In this document: piece by piece, positions 15,188 to 23,583 of the stretch
Layout: each line of letters opens with the position of its first letter
How positions within the stretch are numbered: the stretch's first letter is position 1
Assembly: GCF_000223985.1 (NCBI RefSeq)
Contig: NZ_AFWV01000011.1
Location: 186,001-250,000 of the forward strand
DNA: 64,000 nucleotides
Direction of reading: 5' to 3'
From: Thiocapsa marina 5811
Lineage (GTDB): Bacteria > Pseudomonadota > Gammaproteobacteria > Chromatiales > Chromatiaceae
Notes under the pieces: model-generated
Database searches by the model: none
What the model was told of the DNA's origin: nothing
What the model saw: the letters and a program-made list of their open reading frames with translations, nothing else
Translations under genes and position numbers: made by a program

Positions 15188-17386
15188 ATGGCGCAATCGG
15201 ATCAATCGCTCGATGGCCTGAGCAGCGAGGAGCGCAAAAAGGTCCAGGAGTTGATGCAAAAGGACGCGAAGGCCGAGCGACGGGTCCGCGGACCCTGGCT
15301 TTGGCTGACCTCGCTGCTGGGTGCGGCGATGGTGTTGATCTATTTCTACGGCGCCGGGTTTCAAGCGCTCGACACCCAGTATCACCTGGGCGTCTATGTC
15401 CTCATCACCTTCGTTCTGGTCTTCCTGCTTTATCCTGCGGGCGGGCGCTTCGCCGTCGGGGCCATGTCGGTCTGGACCGCCGGGATGCTTGCGGTCTTGG
15501 TCAGCTGCTTCTGGGTCTTCGACTCGCCCACCGCCTTCTACGACCAGATCACGCTTTTTCGCGAGACCTGGGAATACGACGGCCTCGCCAAGGCCTGGGC
15601 CGATGACTTCGGCGCACTGCGGACCTCGCTGATCCTGATCCTGCCCTTCGCCGTCGTCCTGTTGCCGCTGGACCAATGGCTCGCCCGGCGCTTCCGCCAA
15701 AGCCCCACCGCGAGCGACGTCCTGATGGCCGCGATCGTCGCCGGCACCGTGATCTATTGGATCAGCCAGTTCGAGGCCCTGAACTACCGCGCCGGTGCGG
15801 AGAATCAGGTCGACATGCTGGTGAGCATCATCGGGTTGATCTTGTCGCTCGAGGTCTGCAGACGGGTGCTCGGTTGGTCGATCACCCTGATCGGCATCGG
15901 CATGATCGCCTTTGCACTGTTCGGGCCTTACCTGCCCGAGCTCTTCGCGCATCGCGGCTTCCGTTTCGAACGGCTGGCGACCTCGCTCTTTCTCACCACC
16001 AACGGTGTGTTCGGGGTGATGGCGAGCGTACTCGCCACCTATGTGATCCTCTTCATCTTCTTCGGCGCCTTCCTACAGAAGTCCGGAGCCGGCAAGTTCT
16101 TCATCGATCTGCCGTTGGCGTTGACCGGACGCTCCACCGGCGGACCCGCCAAGGTCGCGGTCGTCTCCTCGGCGCTGTTCGGCTCGGTCTCCGGCAGCGC
16201 GATCGCGAACACCGTCTCCTCGGGCTCCTTCACGATTCCGATGATGAAGCGCGCCGGATTCAAGCCGCACGTCGCGGGCGCGATCGAGCCGGCTGCATCC
16301 ATCGGCGGCATGTTCCTGCCGCCGATCATGGGTGCGGGCGGCTTCCTCATGGCGGAGCTGACCGGGATGCCCTACTCGCAGATCATGCTCCTGTCGGTCG
16401 GCCCGGCCATTCTGTATTTCCTCTCGGTCTTCTTCATGGTCCATTTCGAGGCCAAGAAGCAGGGCCTGGTCGGTATCCCCGGCGAGACGATCCCGGACTG
16501 GCGACCGGTGCTCAAGAGCGGCTGGTTCTACGCATTGCCGTTGGTGATCATCACGGCCTTGATGCTGATGGGGCGTTCGCCCGGCAATGCCGCCTTCTGG
16601 GCCACACTGTCCTGCATCCTGGTGAGCTGGGTGCATCCGAGCACGCGGATGGGACCGCGCGCGATCTGGGAGGCGATCCAGCTGGGTGCGCGCAACACCC
16701 TGATCATCGGGGCAACGCTGGGCGTGATCGGCATCATCGTCGGCGTCATCTCGTTGACCGGGATGGGGCTGAAGTTCTCGGATCTCGTGATCTCGATGGC
16801 CGGCGACAGTCTGTTCCTGGCCCTGGTGCTGATCGCGATCGCCTCCTTGGTGCTCGGCATGGGCGTGCCGGTGACCGCCGCCTATCTGATCGTCGCGGTG
16901 CTCGCGGTGCCGGCGCTCGGGCACTTCGGTGTCGCGGCCATCGCTGCGCACATGATCGTCTACTGGTTGTCTCAAGACTCCAACATCACGCCTCCCGTGT
17001 GTGTCGCGGCCTATGCGGGGGCGGCCATTGCGGGGTCGGACCCCTGGAAAACCGGCTGGACGGCGTTTCGATTCGCGAAGATGCTCTATGTGATGCCGCT
17101 TCTGTTCGCCTACGTCCCGGCCATTCTCCTGGACGGAACGACCTGGGAGATCGTGAGTGCATTCTTCTCGGCGACCTTGGGAACGATCGCGTTCGGTGCC
17201 TTCGCCATGGGCTTCCTGCGCCGCAGTACGACGCTCGTCGAATGGTTGGTGTTGGGGATTGCGACCTTCCTGCTCTATTGGCCGGGATTCGTCACGGACG
17301 CCGCCGGACTGGCGCTGGTTGCACTGGTCTGGTGGCTGCAACGCGATGCCGCGGCGACACCTTTAAGTCCCGTGGCGAGGACATAA
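15188..17386 (+). CDS. TRAP transporter permease, fused 4TM/12TM (DctQM-type, TAXI class)
   Basis: 732 residues with a charged cytoplasmic N-terminus (1-38) and about 18 hydrophobic segments. The fused small and large membrane subunits are typical of TAXI-type tripartite ATP-independent periplasmic transporters that import organic acids using ion gradients. GSVSGSAIANTVSSGSFTIPMMKRAGF (near 335) and the EPAASIGGMFLPPIMGAGGFLMAE stretch are the DctM-like hallmark. Its binding protein is the TAXI gene at 18118, separated by a UspA gene. The substrate cannot be read from sequence. Confidence 0.92.
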   Translation: MAQSDQSLDGLSSEERKKVQELMQKDAKAERRVRGPWLWLTSLLGAAMVLIYFYGAGFQALDTQYHLGVYVLITFVLVFLLYPAGGRFAVGAMSVWTAGMLAVLVSCFWVFDSPTAFYDQITLFRETWEYDGLAKAWADDFGALRTSLILILPFAVVLLPLDQWLARRFRQSPTASDVLMAAIVAGTVIYWISQFEALNYRAGAENQVDMLVSIIGLILSLEVCRRVLGWSITLIGIGMIAFALFGPYLPELFAHRGFRFERLATSLFLTTNGVFGVMASVLATYVILFIFFGAFLQKSGAGKFFIDLPLALTGRSTGGPAKVAVVSSALFGSVSGSAIANTVSSGSFTIPMMKRAGFKPHVAGAIEPAASIGGMFLPPIMGAGGFLMAELTGMPYSQIMLLSVGPAILYFLSVFFMVHFEAKKQGLVGIPGETIPDWRPVLKSGWFYALPLVIITALMLMGRSPGNAAFWATLSCILVSWVHPSTRMGPRAIWEAIQLGARNTLIIGATLGVIGIIVGVISLTGMGLKFSDLVISMAGDSLFLALVLIAIASLVLGMGVPVTAAYLIVAVLAVPALGHFGVAAIAAHMIVYWLSQDSNITPPVCVAAYAGAAIAGSDPWKTGWTAFRFAKMLYVMPLLFAYVPAILLDGTTWEIVSAFFSATLGTIAFGAFAMGFLRRSTTLVEWLVLGIATFLLYWPGFVTDAAGLALVALVWWLQRDAAATPLSPVART

Positions 17387-17457
17387 ACCGAATCCGGTGC
17401 TGTATGCGGCATGTGTCGGAGTGGCTTGGCCGTGCCAGCGTTGCTCACAATCCCGGC

Positions 17458-17538
17458 CGTAGGGTGGACAAGCGCAGCGCAGTCCACCAGCGCCGGCGCG
17501 GGGTTCGGTGGACTTCGCTTGCGCTCGTCCACCCTACG
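17458..17538. repeat. GTAGGGTGGAC-type inverted repeat pair, copy 2
   Basis: CCGTAGGGTGGAC at the left and GTCCACCCTACGG at the right, with internal arms AGTCCACC and GGTGGACTT. It is homologous to 12373-12454 and lies between the TRAP permease and uspA. Confidence 0.85.
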
Positions 17539-17630
17539 GCAACGACCAGCGACGCGGCCGGGTTTATGGACAAGCCCTCAGCGCCAGATCCGAGACCCGA
17601 TCCGTTTTCTCCAACCGCAGGTGAATCCCT

Positions 17631-18068
17631 ATGGCCGAGATCAAGACACTCCTCTTCGCAACCGACTTCTCGAAGGGCTCCGCGCGCGCATGCGATCTTG
17701 CACGCTCCTTGGCGGACACCTGCGGAGCGTCCCTGACGCTCCTGCATGTGATCAACGAATTTTCCGATCGCAACGCGCGCAAGGTCTCCGCCGAGGTCTA
17801 CGAGAAGCTCGCGGCGGAGATCGAGAAACATGCCGTGGAGGACATGCAGGAGTTTCGTGACCGCTATTTCAAGGACATGCCGGTCACCACCGCGATCGCG
17901 GTCGGCAAGAGCCACGAGGAGATCATCCGACAGGCCAAGAAGATCGGCGCCGACCTGATCCTGATGGGAACCCAGGGACGCGCGGGCATCGAGAAGATGC
18001 TCATGGGCTCGACGGCCGAGAGGGTGGTTCGCAGCTCGCCTATTCCCGTTTTAACCGTCCGGGAATGA
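17631..18068 (+). CDS. Universal stress protein UspA family
   Basis: 145 residues, single Usp domain. The ATP-binding motif GTQGRAGIEKMLMGST (G2xG9xGS/T form) near residue 112 indicates an ATP-binding member. It sits between the TRAP permease and the TAXI binding protein in the same direction. In Halomonas elongata a TRAP-associated Usp (TeaD) modulates the ectoine transporter TeaABC, so a regulatory role here is a fair inference. The stop is 50 bp before the TAXI start, supporting co-transcription. Confidence 0.92.
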   Translation: MAEIKTLLFATDFSKGSARACDLARSLADTCGASLTLLHVINEFSDRNARKVSAEVYEKLAAEIEKHAVEDMQEFRDRYFKDMPVTTAIAVGKSHEEIIRQAKKIGADLILMGTQGRAGIEKMLMGSTAERVVRSSPIPVLTVRE

Positions 18069-18117
18069 GGCCAAATCGCAGTACGAGGGTCAATCCACAC
18101 CGATGAGGAAACAACGC

Positions 18118-19131
18118 ATGAAAAGAACGATCCAGCTCCATTCATTCAAGCTGAAGGCCTTCACGGGTCTAGCCGTCGCCGCTCTGACGGCTGTCGTCAT
18201 CGCGACCGCGCCGATCGCGCAGGCAGCGGTGGAACGTCTGGCGTTCTCCGGGGGGCCGGACGGGGGCACCTTCCAGTTCTTCTCCAACGGGATCGCAACC
18301 CTTTTGTCGCGCAATATCGAGGGCGTCGATGTCTCCAATATGGCCTCGGCCGGCTCGGTCGAGAATCTGCGACGCGTGAACTCGCGCGATGCCGACTTCG
18401 GAATCGTCTACTCGGGCGACCTCTATCTCGGCATGAAGGGTGAATTGACCAACGACACGTCGAAATATCGCAACGTACGCGCGGTCTCGTTCCTCTACGG
18501 CGCCCCGGCCCATCTCATTGTTCTCGAGGACTCGGGGATCACCGACGTCGCCCAACTCGAAGGCAAACAGGTTGCCGTCGGACCGGCCGGTTCCGGCGCC
18601 GCGGCATCCGCTCAGCGCTTCTTCGAGAGCCTGGGCCTTTGGGATAAGATCCGTCCGCAGTTCATCGGCTACAACCAAGGCGCATCCGCCTTGGGCGACC
18701 GCCAAATCGACGCGCTGTGGGTCTTTGCCGGCTTCCCGAACGCCTCCGTCATCCAAGCGGCCACCAGCAACAAGATCCGCCTGCTGCAGGTCTGGGAGGC
18801 CGCCCAAAAAGGCAGTCTGCCGCAGGATCATCCCTACTACGTGAAGGTCACCATCCCGGCCGGAACCTATTCGGGCGTGGACTACGACGTCGCCACCATC
18901 TCCGACGGCGCACTCTGGGTCGCCGGCCGACATGTCTCCGACGAACTCATGTACGAGGCGCTCGGCGAGGTTTACTCCGAGGACGGTCTCGCCTTCATGC
19001 ACAGCGTCTCCAAGGCCGCGACCGCCATGACCCTGGAGAGCGGCTTGGAGGGCGTGGCCACACCCGTACATCCGGGTGCGCAAAAGTTCTGGATCGAGCA
19101 CGGAAAGACGCTGACCGACGCCCAGAAGTAA
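18118..19131 (+). CDS. TAXI-family TRAP transporter solute-binding protein
   Basis: 337 residues. A signal peptide (MKRTIQLHSFKLKAFTG then a hydrophobic run ending AQA) precedes the mature start AVERLAFSGGPDGGTFQFFSN. The latter, plus IVYSGDLYLGM and AVGPAGSGAAASAQRFFES, is typical of TAXI receptors. ATG 18118 has GAGGA 9 bp upstream; the ATG at 18103 has no RBS. It is the periplasmic partner of the fused permease at 15188. It ends in a GC-rich hairpin at 19140-19173. Confidence 0.92.
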   Translation: MKRTIQLHSFKLKAFTGLAVAALTAVVIATAPIAQAAVERLAFSGGPDGGTFQFFSNGIATLLSRNIEGVDVSNMASAGSVENLRRVNSRDADFGIVYSGDLYLGMKGELTNDTSKYRNVRAVSFLYGAPAHLIVLEDSGITDVAQLEGKQVAVGPAGSGAAASAQRFFESLGLWDKIRPQFIGYNQGASALGDRQIDALWVFAGFPNASVIQAATSNKIRLLQVWEAAQKGSLPQDHPYYVKVTIPAGTYSGVDYDVATISDGALWVAGRHVSDELMYEALGEVYSEDGLAFMHSVSKAATAMTLESGLEGVATPVHPGAQKFWIEHGKTLTDAQK

Positions 19132-19139
19132 GCCCTATT

Positions 19140-19173
19140 GCTCGGTGCGCCGCCGCCTCGGCGCGCACCGAGC
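19140..19173 (+). terminator. GC-rich hairpin after the TAXI gene
   Basis: GCTCGGTGCGC (19140-19150) pairs exactly with GCGCACCGAGC (19163-19173), 8 bp after the stop. No T-tract follows, so it may be a weak or Rho-assisted terminator. Confidence 0.5.
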
Positions 19174-19350
19174 GGGGGCCTCGAGGAGGTGTCATCGGAA
19201 GGGTTTCGCACAAACCCTGCAAAGTGTATGGTTACGCCGCGTGACGACGTCACGACAGTGTCGAGTCGGCTCGCCCGCCAAGCGCTCAGGTGATCGGAGG
19301 GCGGATCGACATCGAATCTTCACAGACCATCACTGCAAGAGGTGCCTCGC

Positions 19351-19542
19351 ATGGAACTAACCAAAAACATCGGTGAGAAAGACCGCAAGATTCGACTTGC
19401 CGCCGGCGCCCTGATCATCCTCTGGGGCGTGTTCGCCGGCAGCTGGCTCGGCCTCGTCGGGCTGGTCCTGATGGGAACCGCCTTCGTGCGGTCCTGCCCG
19501 GCCTACAGCATCATGACGATGAGCACCGTCGAGAAGCAATAG
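19351..19542 (+). CDS. DUF2892 small inner-membrane protein
   Basis: 63 residues. MELTKNIGEKDRKIRLAAG followed by two hydrophobic segments with a short GSWLG turn matches the DUF2892 (YgaP membrane-tail-like) family, which often accompanies rhodanese or sulfur-related genes. AAGAGG lies 7 bp before ATG 19351. An in-frame ATG three codons earlier lacks its own RBS. The C-terminus has FVRSCPAYSIM with a cysteine. Function unknown. Confidence 0.85.
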   Translation: MELTKNIGEKDRKIRLAAGALIILWGVFAGSWLGLVGLVLMGTAFVRSCPAYSIMTMSTVEKQ

Positions 19543-19590
19543 ATCGCTCTCGTCTCGCGCGCCGCGTCCCCGCGGCGCCCCAGCATCCGC

Positions 19591-20334
19591 TTATCCGCCG
19601 ACCAACCCCAGCCAATCCAAGACCGAGGGCAGCAGGGCAGCGGTCAAGAAGGCCGACAGCGCCATCGCCAGACCCGAGAAGGCACCCATCGTCGGGCTGA
19701 CCTGGAACGCACGCGCGGTGCCGATGCCGTGCGAGGTCACGCCCATGGCGACCCCTTTGACCGCATCGTCGCGAATCCGCAGCGCTCTGAGCACACCCGT
19801 GCCGAAGACCGCACCCACGATCCCGGTACTCACCACGAGAACCGCCGTGAGCGACGGGATCCCGCCGAGCTTCTCCGAGATGCCCATCGCCACCGGTGCC
19901 GTGACGGACTTGGGTGCAAGAGAGATCTGGGTGGCGATGTCCGCGCCGAGCCAGGCTGCAAGCCCGATCGCGCTGACGCTCGCGGTCAGCACCCCCGCCA
20001 GCAGTGCGGCACCGATCGGCAGGGCCAGGGCGCCGAGCCGCTCGCGTTGTCGATACAGCGGGATCGCCAGCGAGACCGTCGCCGGGCCCAGCAGGAAGTG
20101 CACGAACTGCGCCCCGTCGAAATAGATGGCGTAGGGCGTCCCGGTGAGCGTCAGGATCCCGATCAAGAGCGTAACCGCCACCGCGACCGGATTCAGGAGC
20201 GGACTGCAGCGCCCAAGCCGATACAGACGATCGGCCGCCAGATAGCAGATCAATGTCGCCGTCAGCCAGAGTAACGGCGACGCGGAGAGATAGACCCAAA
20301 TCTCGGTGAAGGGGGTGTCAGTCACCGGCGGCAC
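19591..20334 (-). CDS. lrgB: LrgB-family membrane protein
   Basis: 247 residues with about seven or eight hydrophobic segments. SLAPKSVTAPVAMGISEKLGGIPSLTA (about 142-168) and KGVAMGVTSHGIGTARAFQ (about 190-210) are the LrgB/CidB signatures. LrgAB/CidAB were described as holin-like modulators of murein hydrolases and later as 2-oxo-acid (pyruvate) transporters. The start overlaps the 3' end of the lrgA-like gene by 17 bp, so translation is probably coupled. It is the last gene of the NAGGN operon. Confidence 0.92.
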   Translation of the reverse strand: MPPVTDTPFTEIWVYLSASPLLWLTATLICYLAADRLYRLGRCSPLLNPVAVAVTLLIGILTLTGTPYAIYFDGAQFVHFLLGPATVSLAIPLYRQRERLGALALPIGAALLAGVLTASVSAIGLAAWLGADIATQISLAPKSVTAPVAMGISEKLGGIPSLTAVLVVSTGIVGAVFGTGVLRALRIRDDAVKGVAMGVTSHGIGTARAFQVSPTMGAFSGLAMALSAFLTAALLPSVLDWLGLVGG

Positions 20335-20695
20335 CCCGTCGACGCCGGTGTAGGGTCGCGAGGAGCCGTTGCGCGCCCGCCATCGTCAATGCCGTGACTG
20401 TCAGCGTGAGGAGTGTTCCGAGCAGCAGTGCCGCGGCGATTGCGGGCCATTGGCCTTGAATACGCTCCCAGTGCAGCATGACGCCGACCCCCGCCGGGAC
20501 AAACAAGAGCGAAAAATGCGCGAGCAGCGCATCGGCCGTGTGCCCGACCTCATCCGAGATCCCGCCGCGGAGAAACAACCACCCGAGCAGGAGCAACATC
20601 CCGAGCACGGGCCCGGGAACGGGCAATCCGGTCAACAGCACGACGGTCTCGCCGACGAGCTGGCAGAGCAGGATCAAGGTCAGCGCCTGCAGCAT
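20318..20695 (-). CDS. lrgA: LrgA/CidA-family holin-like membrane protein
   Basis: 125 residues from ATG 20695 (MLQALTLILLCQLVGETVV). Four hydrophobic segments, GLPVPGPVLGMLLL and LFVPAGVGVMLHWE identify the CidA/LrgA family. The frame extends 20 codons upstream without hydrophobic or conserved content, so 20695 is preferred. It starts 31 bp after the stop of the M42 peptidase gene on the same strand, linking the pair to the osmolyte operon. Confidence 0.9.
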   Translation of the reverse strand: MLQALTLILLCQLVGETVVLLTGLPVPGPVLGMLLLLGWLFLRGGISDEVGHTADALLAHFSLLFVPAGVGVMLHWERIQGQWPAIAAALLLGTLLTLTVTALTMAGAQRLLATLHRRRRGAAGD

Positions 20696-20726
20696 CGTCT
20701 TATCCGTGTCTCGACCGATCCGCGTC

Positions 20727-21836
20727 TCAACCGGGCTGGATCGGGAAGCCCGCACGCGGGCCCATCTCGAAGCGATCGCGACTGAACAGGGGCGGGCCCT
20801 GCATGTAGACGCTCACGAGTCGAGCAAGCGATTCCAAGGCATCGAAGTGGATGCGCTCGTAGCCGTGCGAGGCATCGATGCCGAAGGTCACGAGCGCGGT
20901 TCGCACGTCGTTGCCGGCCGTGACGGCCGCGGCGCTGTCGGAGCGGTAATATTTGAAGACGTCGCGCTGATGCGGGATCGCGAACTCCTGGCAGAGCTGG
21001 ATGATGCGGTGGGTCAGGTGATAATCGAAAGGTCCGAGCTCGTCCGCCATGGCGATGGTCACGCCGAATTCGCTCGAGTTCTGTCCCGGGGCGGTCGTGC
21101 CGTTGTCGATGGTCAGCATCTCGGCGACATCCTGCTGAAGCGCGGCCGATGCGCCGGACCCGACCTCCTCGGAGATGGTGAAGAGCGGATGACAGTCGAC
21201 CGGAAGCTCGAGCCCCTCGCGTCGCACCGCCTCGATCGCCGCGAGCAGGACCGCCGTGCCGGCCTTGTCGTCGAGATGGCGTGAGTTGATGAAGCCGGTA
21301 TCGGTGATCTCGGGACTGGTATCGATCGCCAGGAAATCGCCGACATGCACGCCCAGACGCAGGAGGTCGGCGATGTCGCGCACGCGCGCATCGACGCGAA
21401 ATTCCACGAAATCCCAACCGCCGGGCTGATTGTCGATCTCGGGCGCGAAGGTGTGCCCCGATGCCTTCAGGGGCAGGATGGTGCCGCGCCATTGGCAGTT
21501 GTCCGTGAAGAGCGTTGCGCGGGCCCCCTCGGCAAAGCGCGCATTCCAGTGTCCGACCGGGACCAGTTGCAGACGGCCGTTCTCTTTGAGCGACTTCACC
21601 ATGGCGCCGAGCGTGTCGATATGGGCCACGATGGCGCGATCGGGTTGGGAGACCTCGCCCTTGAGCGTCGCACGGATGGCGCCCCGTCGGGTCAGCTCGA
21701 AGGGGACCTCCAAGCGCTCGAGCTCCTCGCACACCAAATGAACCACGCGGTCCGTGTAACCGGAAGGGCTGGGCGTGTGCAGCAGCTTGAGCAGGATCTC
21801 GACCAGATAGCGCGTATCGATGGCAGGCAACTTCAA
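20727..21836 (-). CDS. M42-family peptidase of the NAGGN osmoprotectant system
   Basis: 369 residues, glutamyl-aminopeptidase/cellulase-M-like fold. Metal and catalytic residues are visible in AHIDTLG (about 72), SRHLDDKAG (about 185), TISEEVGSG (about 217) and DASHGYER (near 325). The family member encoded beside N-acetylglutaminylglutamine amide genes is thought to turn over or process the dipeptide osmolyte. The ATG overlaps the stop of the upstream synthetase gene by 4 bp (ATGA), indicating translational coupling. No signal peptide, so cytoplasmic. Confidence 0.9.
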   Translation of the reverse strand: MKLPAIDTRYLVEILLKLLHTPSPSGYTDRVVHLVCEELERLEVPFELTRRGAIRATLKGEVSQPDRAIVAHIDTLGAMVKSLKENGRLQLVPVGHWNARFAEGARATLFTDNCQWRGTILPLKASGHTFAPEIDNQPGGWDFVEFRVDARVRDIADLLRLGVHVGDFLAIDTSPEITDTGFINSRHLDDKAGTAVLLAAIEAVRREGLELPVDCHPLFTISEEVGSGASAALQQDVAEMLTIDNGTTAPGQNSSEFGVTIAMADELGPFDYHLTHRIIQLCQEFAIPHQRDVFKYYRSDSAAAVTAGNDVRTALVTFGIDASHGYERIHFDALESLARLVSVYMQGPPLFSRDRFEMGPRAGFPIQPG

Positions 21837-23578
21837 GGCATGGACTCCCGGGCGGCGGTCTGAGGAAACAGCATGTCGACGAAGCGCTCGGCGGTCGGTT
21901 GGGGCTCGTGATTGGCCAAGCCGGGCCGCTCGTTGGCCTCGATAATCACATAATCGGTCCCGCGCACCGAAGGCACAAGGAAATCGAGCCCCGTGACCGG
22001 GATCGCCAGCGCCCGCGCCGCGGCCACGGCGGCCTCGCCGAGAACCGGATTGAGCTCCGCGGTCACGTCGTGGATCGTCCCGCCGGTATGGAGATTCGCG
22101 GTCTTGCGCACCGCAAGCACCTCCCCCTCCGGCAGGATCGCATCAAGATCGTAGCCGGCGGAGACGACGCACCGCTTGGTCTCGTCGTCCATCGGGATGT
22201 TGCTCTCCCCGCCCGTTGCCGCACGGCGACGCCGGCTCTGGGCCTGGATGAGGTCGCGCACGCTATGCTCACCCGTCCCGGTCACCTGCGCCGGCCGACG
22301 GATCGCGGCGGCGACCACCTTATTGTCGATCACGACGATGCGCAGATCCTCGCCCTCGACATACTCCTCCAGAATGACCTGATCACAGACCCGCCGCGCC
22401 GCGGCGATCGCGCGCTCGAGGGTCTCGGGATCGCGCACATCGACGCTGATCCCCGCACCCTGCTCCCCGCGCACGGGCTTGACGACCACGCGGCCGAGCT
22501 TGGAGAGAAACGCCTCGGCCTGATCCAACGCCTCGAACCGCGTCTGCTCCGGGACCCGCAGACCGGCGTTGCGCAACAGCCGATGGGTGACCGCCTTATC
22601 GTCGCAACGGCTCATGGCCACGGCGCTGGTCAGCTCGCTGAGACTCTCGCGACACACGATGCGGCGCCCGCCGAGCACCAGGGCGAAATAGCCGCCCTCG
22701 GCATCCAGCACCTCGATCGCAATCCCTCGCCGCCGCGCCTCGTTGACGATGATGGCGGCATAGGGGTTGAGCTTGGTCTCCGGCTGTTGACCCATAAAGA
22801 GCGGCTCGTTGTAGGCGTTCTTGTTCTTCAGCGCGAAGGCCGGAATCCGCTCGAAGCCGAGCTTGCGATAGAGCCGGATCGCACGGGTGTTGTCGTGGAT
22901 CACCGAGAGGTCCAGGAAACCGCGGCCGCGCGCCTGATAGTACTCGATCACCTGTCGCATCAAGGCATCGCCCACACCGGGATACGGCGACTGGGCATCG
23001 ACGGCGAGCGCCCAGAGGCTCGCGCCGTTCTCCGGATCGGAGAAGGCCGCCACATGATCGACACCGTTCACCGCACCCAGGATCCGACCGTCCTGCTCGT
23101 CCTCGGCCACCCAATAGCTGAGAACCTTCGAGGTGCGATGCGACCAGATGAAGTCCGCACTCGGCGGCACCATGCGCCGCATGATGTAGAGCCGGTGGAT
23201 CGCCTCGGCATCGTCCCGACTATTGAGCAACCGGACATGAAACCCCTTCGGCCGACGCGGCGAGCACTGATAGCGCTCGAACCAGAGCCGAAAGGTATGT
23301 GACGGATCGAGAAACAGGTCTTGAGGCGCGTAGGAGAGCACCACGTGCGGATCGCTCAAATAGAGCGCGACGTCGCGTTTGCCGCGATGCTCCTCTTGAA
23401 GGGCCTCGGCGATGGCCTTGGGGTCCGTGAAGGTCTGACCGAAGAGCAGACGCCCCCAGCCGCAGTCGACGATTGCGGGCTGACCGAGTGCCTGATCCGC
23501 GCGCGGCCGGCGGTCCCAGTTCCTGAGCGACGGAGCACGACTGCGCTCGAATCGATGACGCATCCGATCTCTGCTCAT
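21833..23578 (-). CDS. ngg: N-acetylglutaminylglutamine synthetase (GNAT + ATP-grasp)
   Basis: 581 residues from ATG 23578 (MSRDRMRHRFERSRAPSLRNWDR). The N-terminal half contains a GNAT acetyltransferase (ALAVDAQSPYPGVGDALMRQVIEYY, about 195-225) and the C-terminal half an ATP-grasp ligase (VVKPVRGEQGAGISVDV about 355; GLDFLVPS and IIEANERPGLANHEPQPTAERF near the end). This two-domain layout is specific to the enzyme that makes N-acetylglutaminylglutamine, an osmolyte precursor known from Sinorhizobium and Pseudomonas. It lies 5 bp after the amidotransferase gene and overlaps the M42 gene by 4 bp. Confidence 0.93.
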   Translation of the reverse strand: MSRDRMRHRFERSRAPSLRNWDRRPRADQALGQPAIVDCGWGRLLFGQTFTDPKAIAEALQEEHRGKRDVALYLSDPHVVLSYAPQDLFLDPSHTFRLWFERYQCSPRRPKGFHVRLLNSRDDAEAIHRLYIMRRMVPPSADFIWSHRTSKVLSYWVAEDEQDGRILGAVNGVDHVAAFSDPENGASLWALAVDAQSPYPGVGDALMRQVIEYYQARGRGFLDLSVIHDNTRAIRLYRKLGFERIPAFALKNKNAYNEPLFMGQQPETKLNPYAAIIVNEARRRGIAIEVLDAEGGYFALVLGGRRIVCRESLSELTSAVAMSRCDDKAVTHRLLRNAGLRVPEQTRFEALDQAEAFLSKLGRVVVKPVRGEQGAGISVDVRDPETLERAIAAARRVCDQVILEEYVEGEDLRIVVIDNKVVAAAIRRPAQVTGTGEHSVRDLIQAQSRRRRAATGGESNIPMDDETKRCVVSAGYDLDAILPEGEVLAVRKTANLHTGGTIHDVTAELNPVLGEAAVAAARALAIPVTGLDFLVPSVRGTDYVIIEANERPGLANHEPQPTAERFVDMLFPQTAARESMP

Positions 23579-23583
23579 GAGTG

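Noticed and set aside
15676-17736. 686-codon open frame on the plus strand inside the TRAP permease gene
   Set aside because: Arg-rich and without hydrophobic segments; it is the +1 shadow of the permease.
21899-23302. 467-codon frame antisense to the NAGGN synthetase
   Set aside because: Antisense shadow; the GNAT/ATP-grasp motifs on the minus strand are unambiguous.
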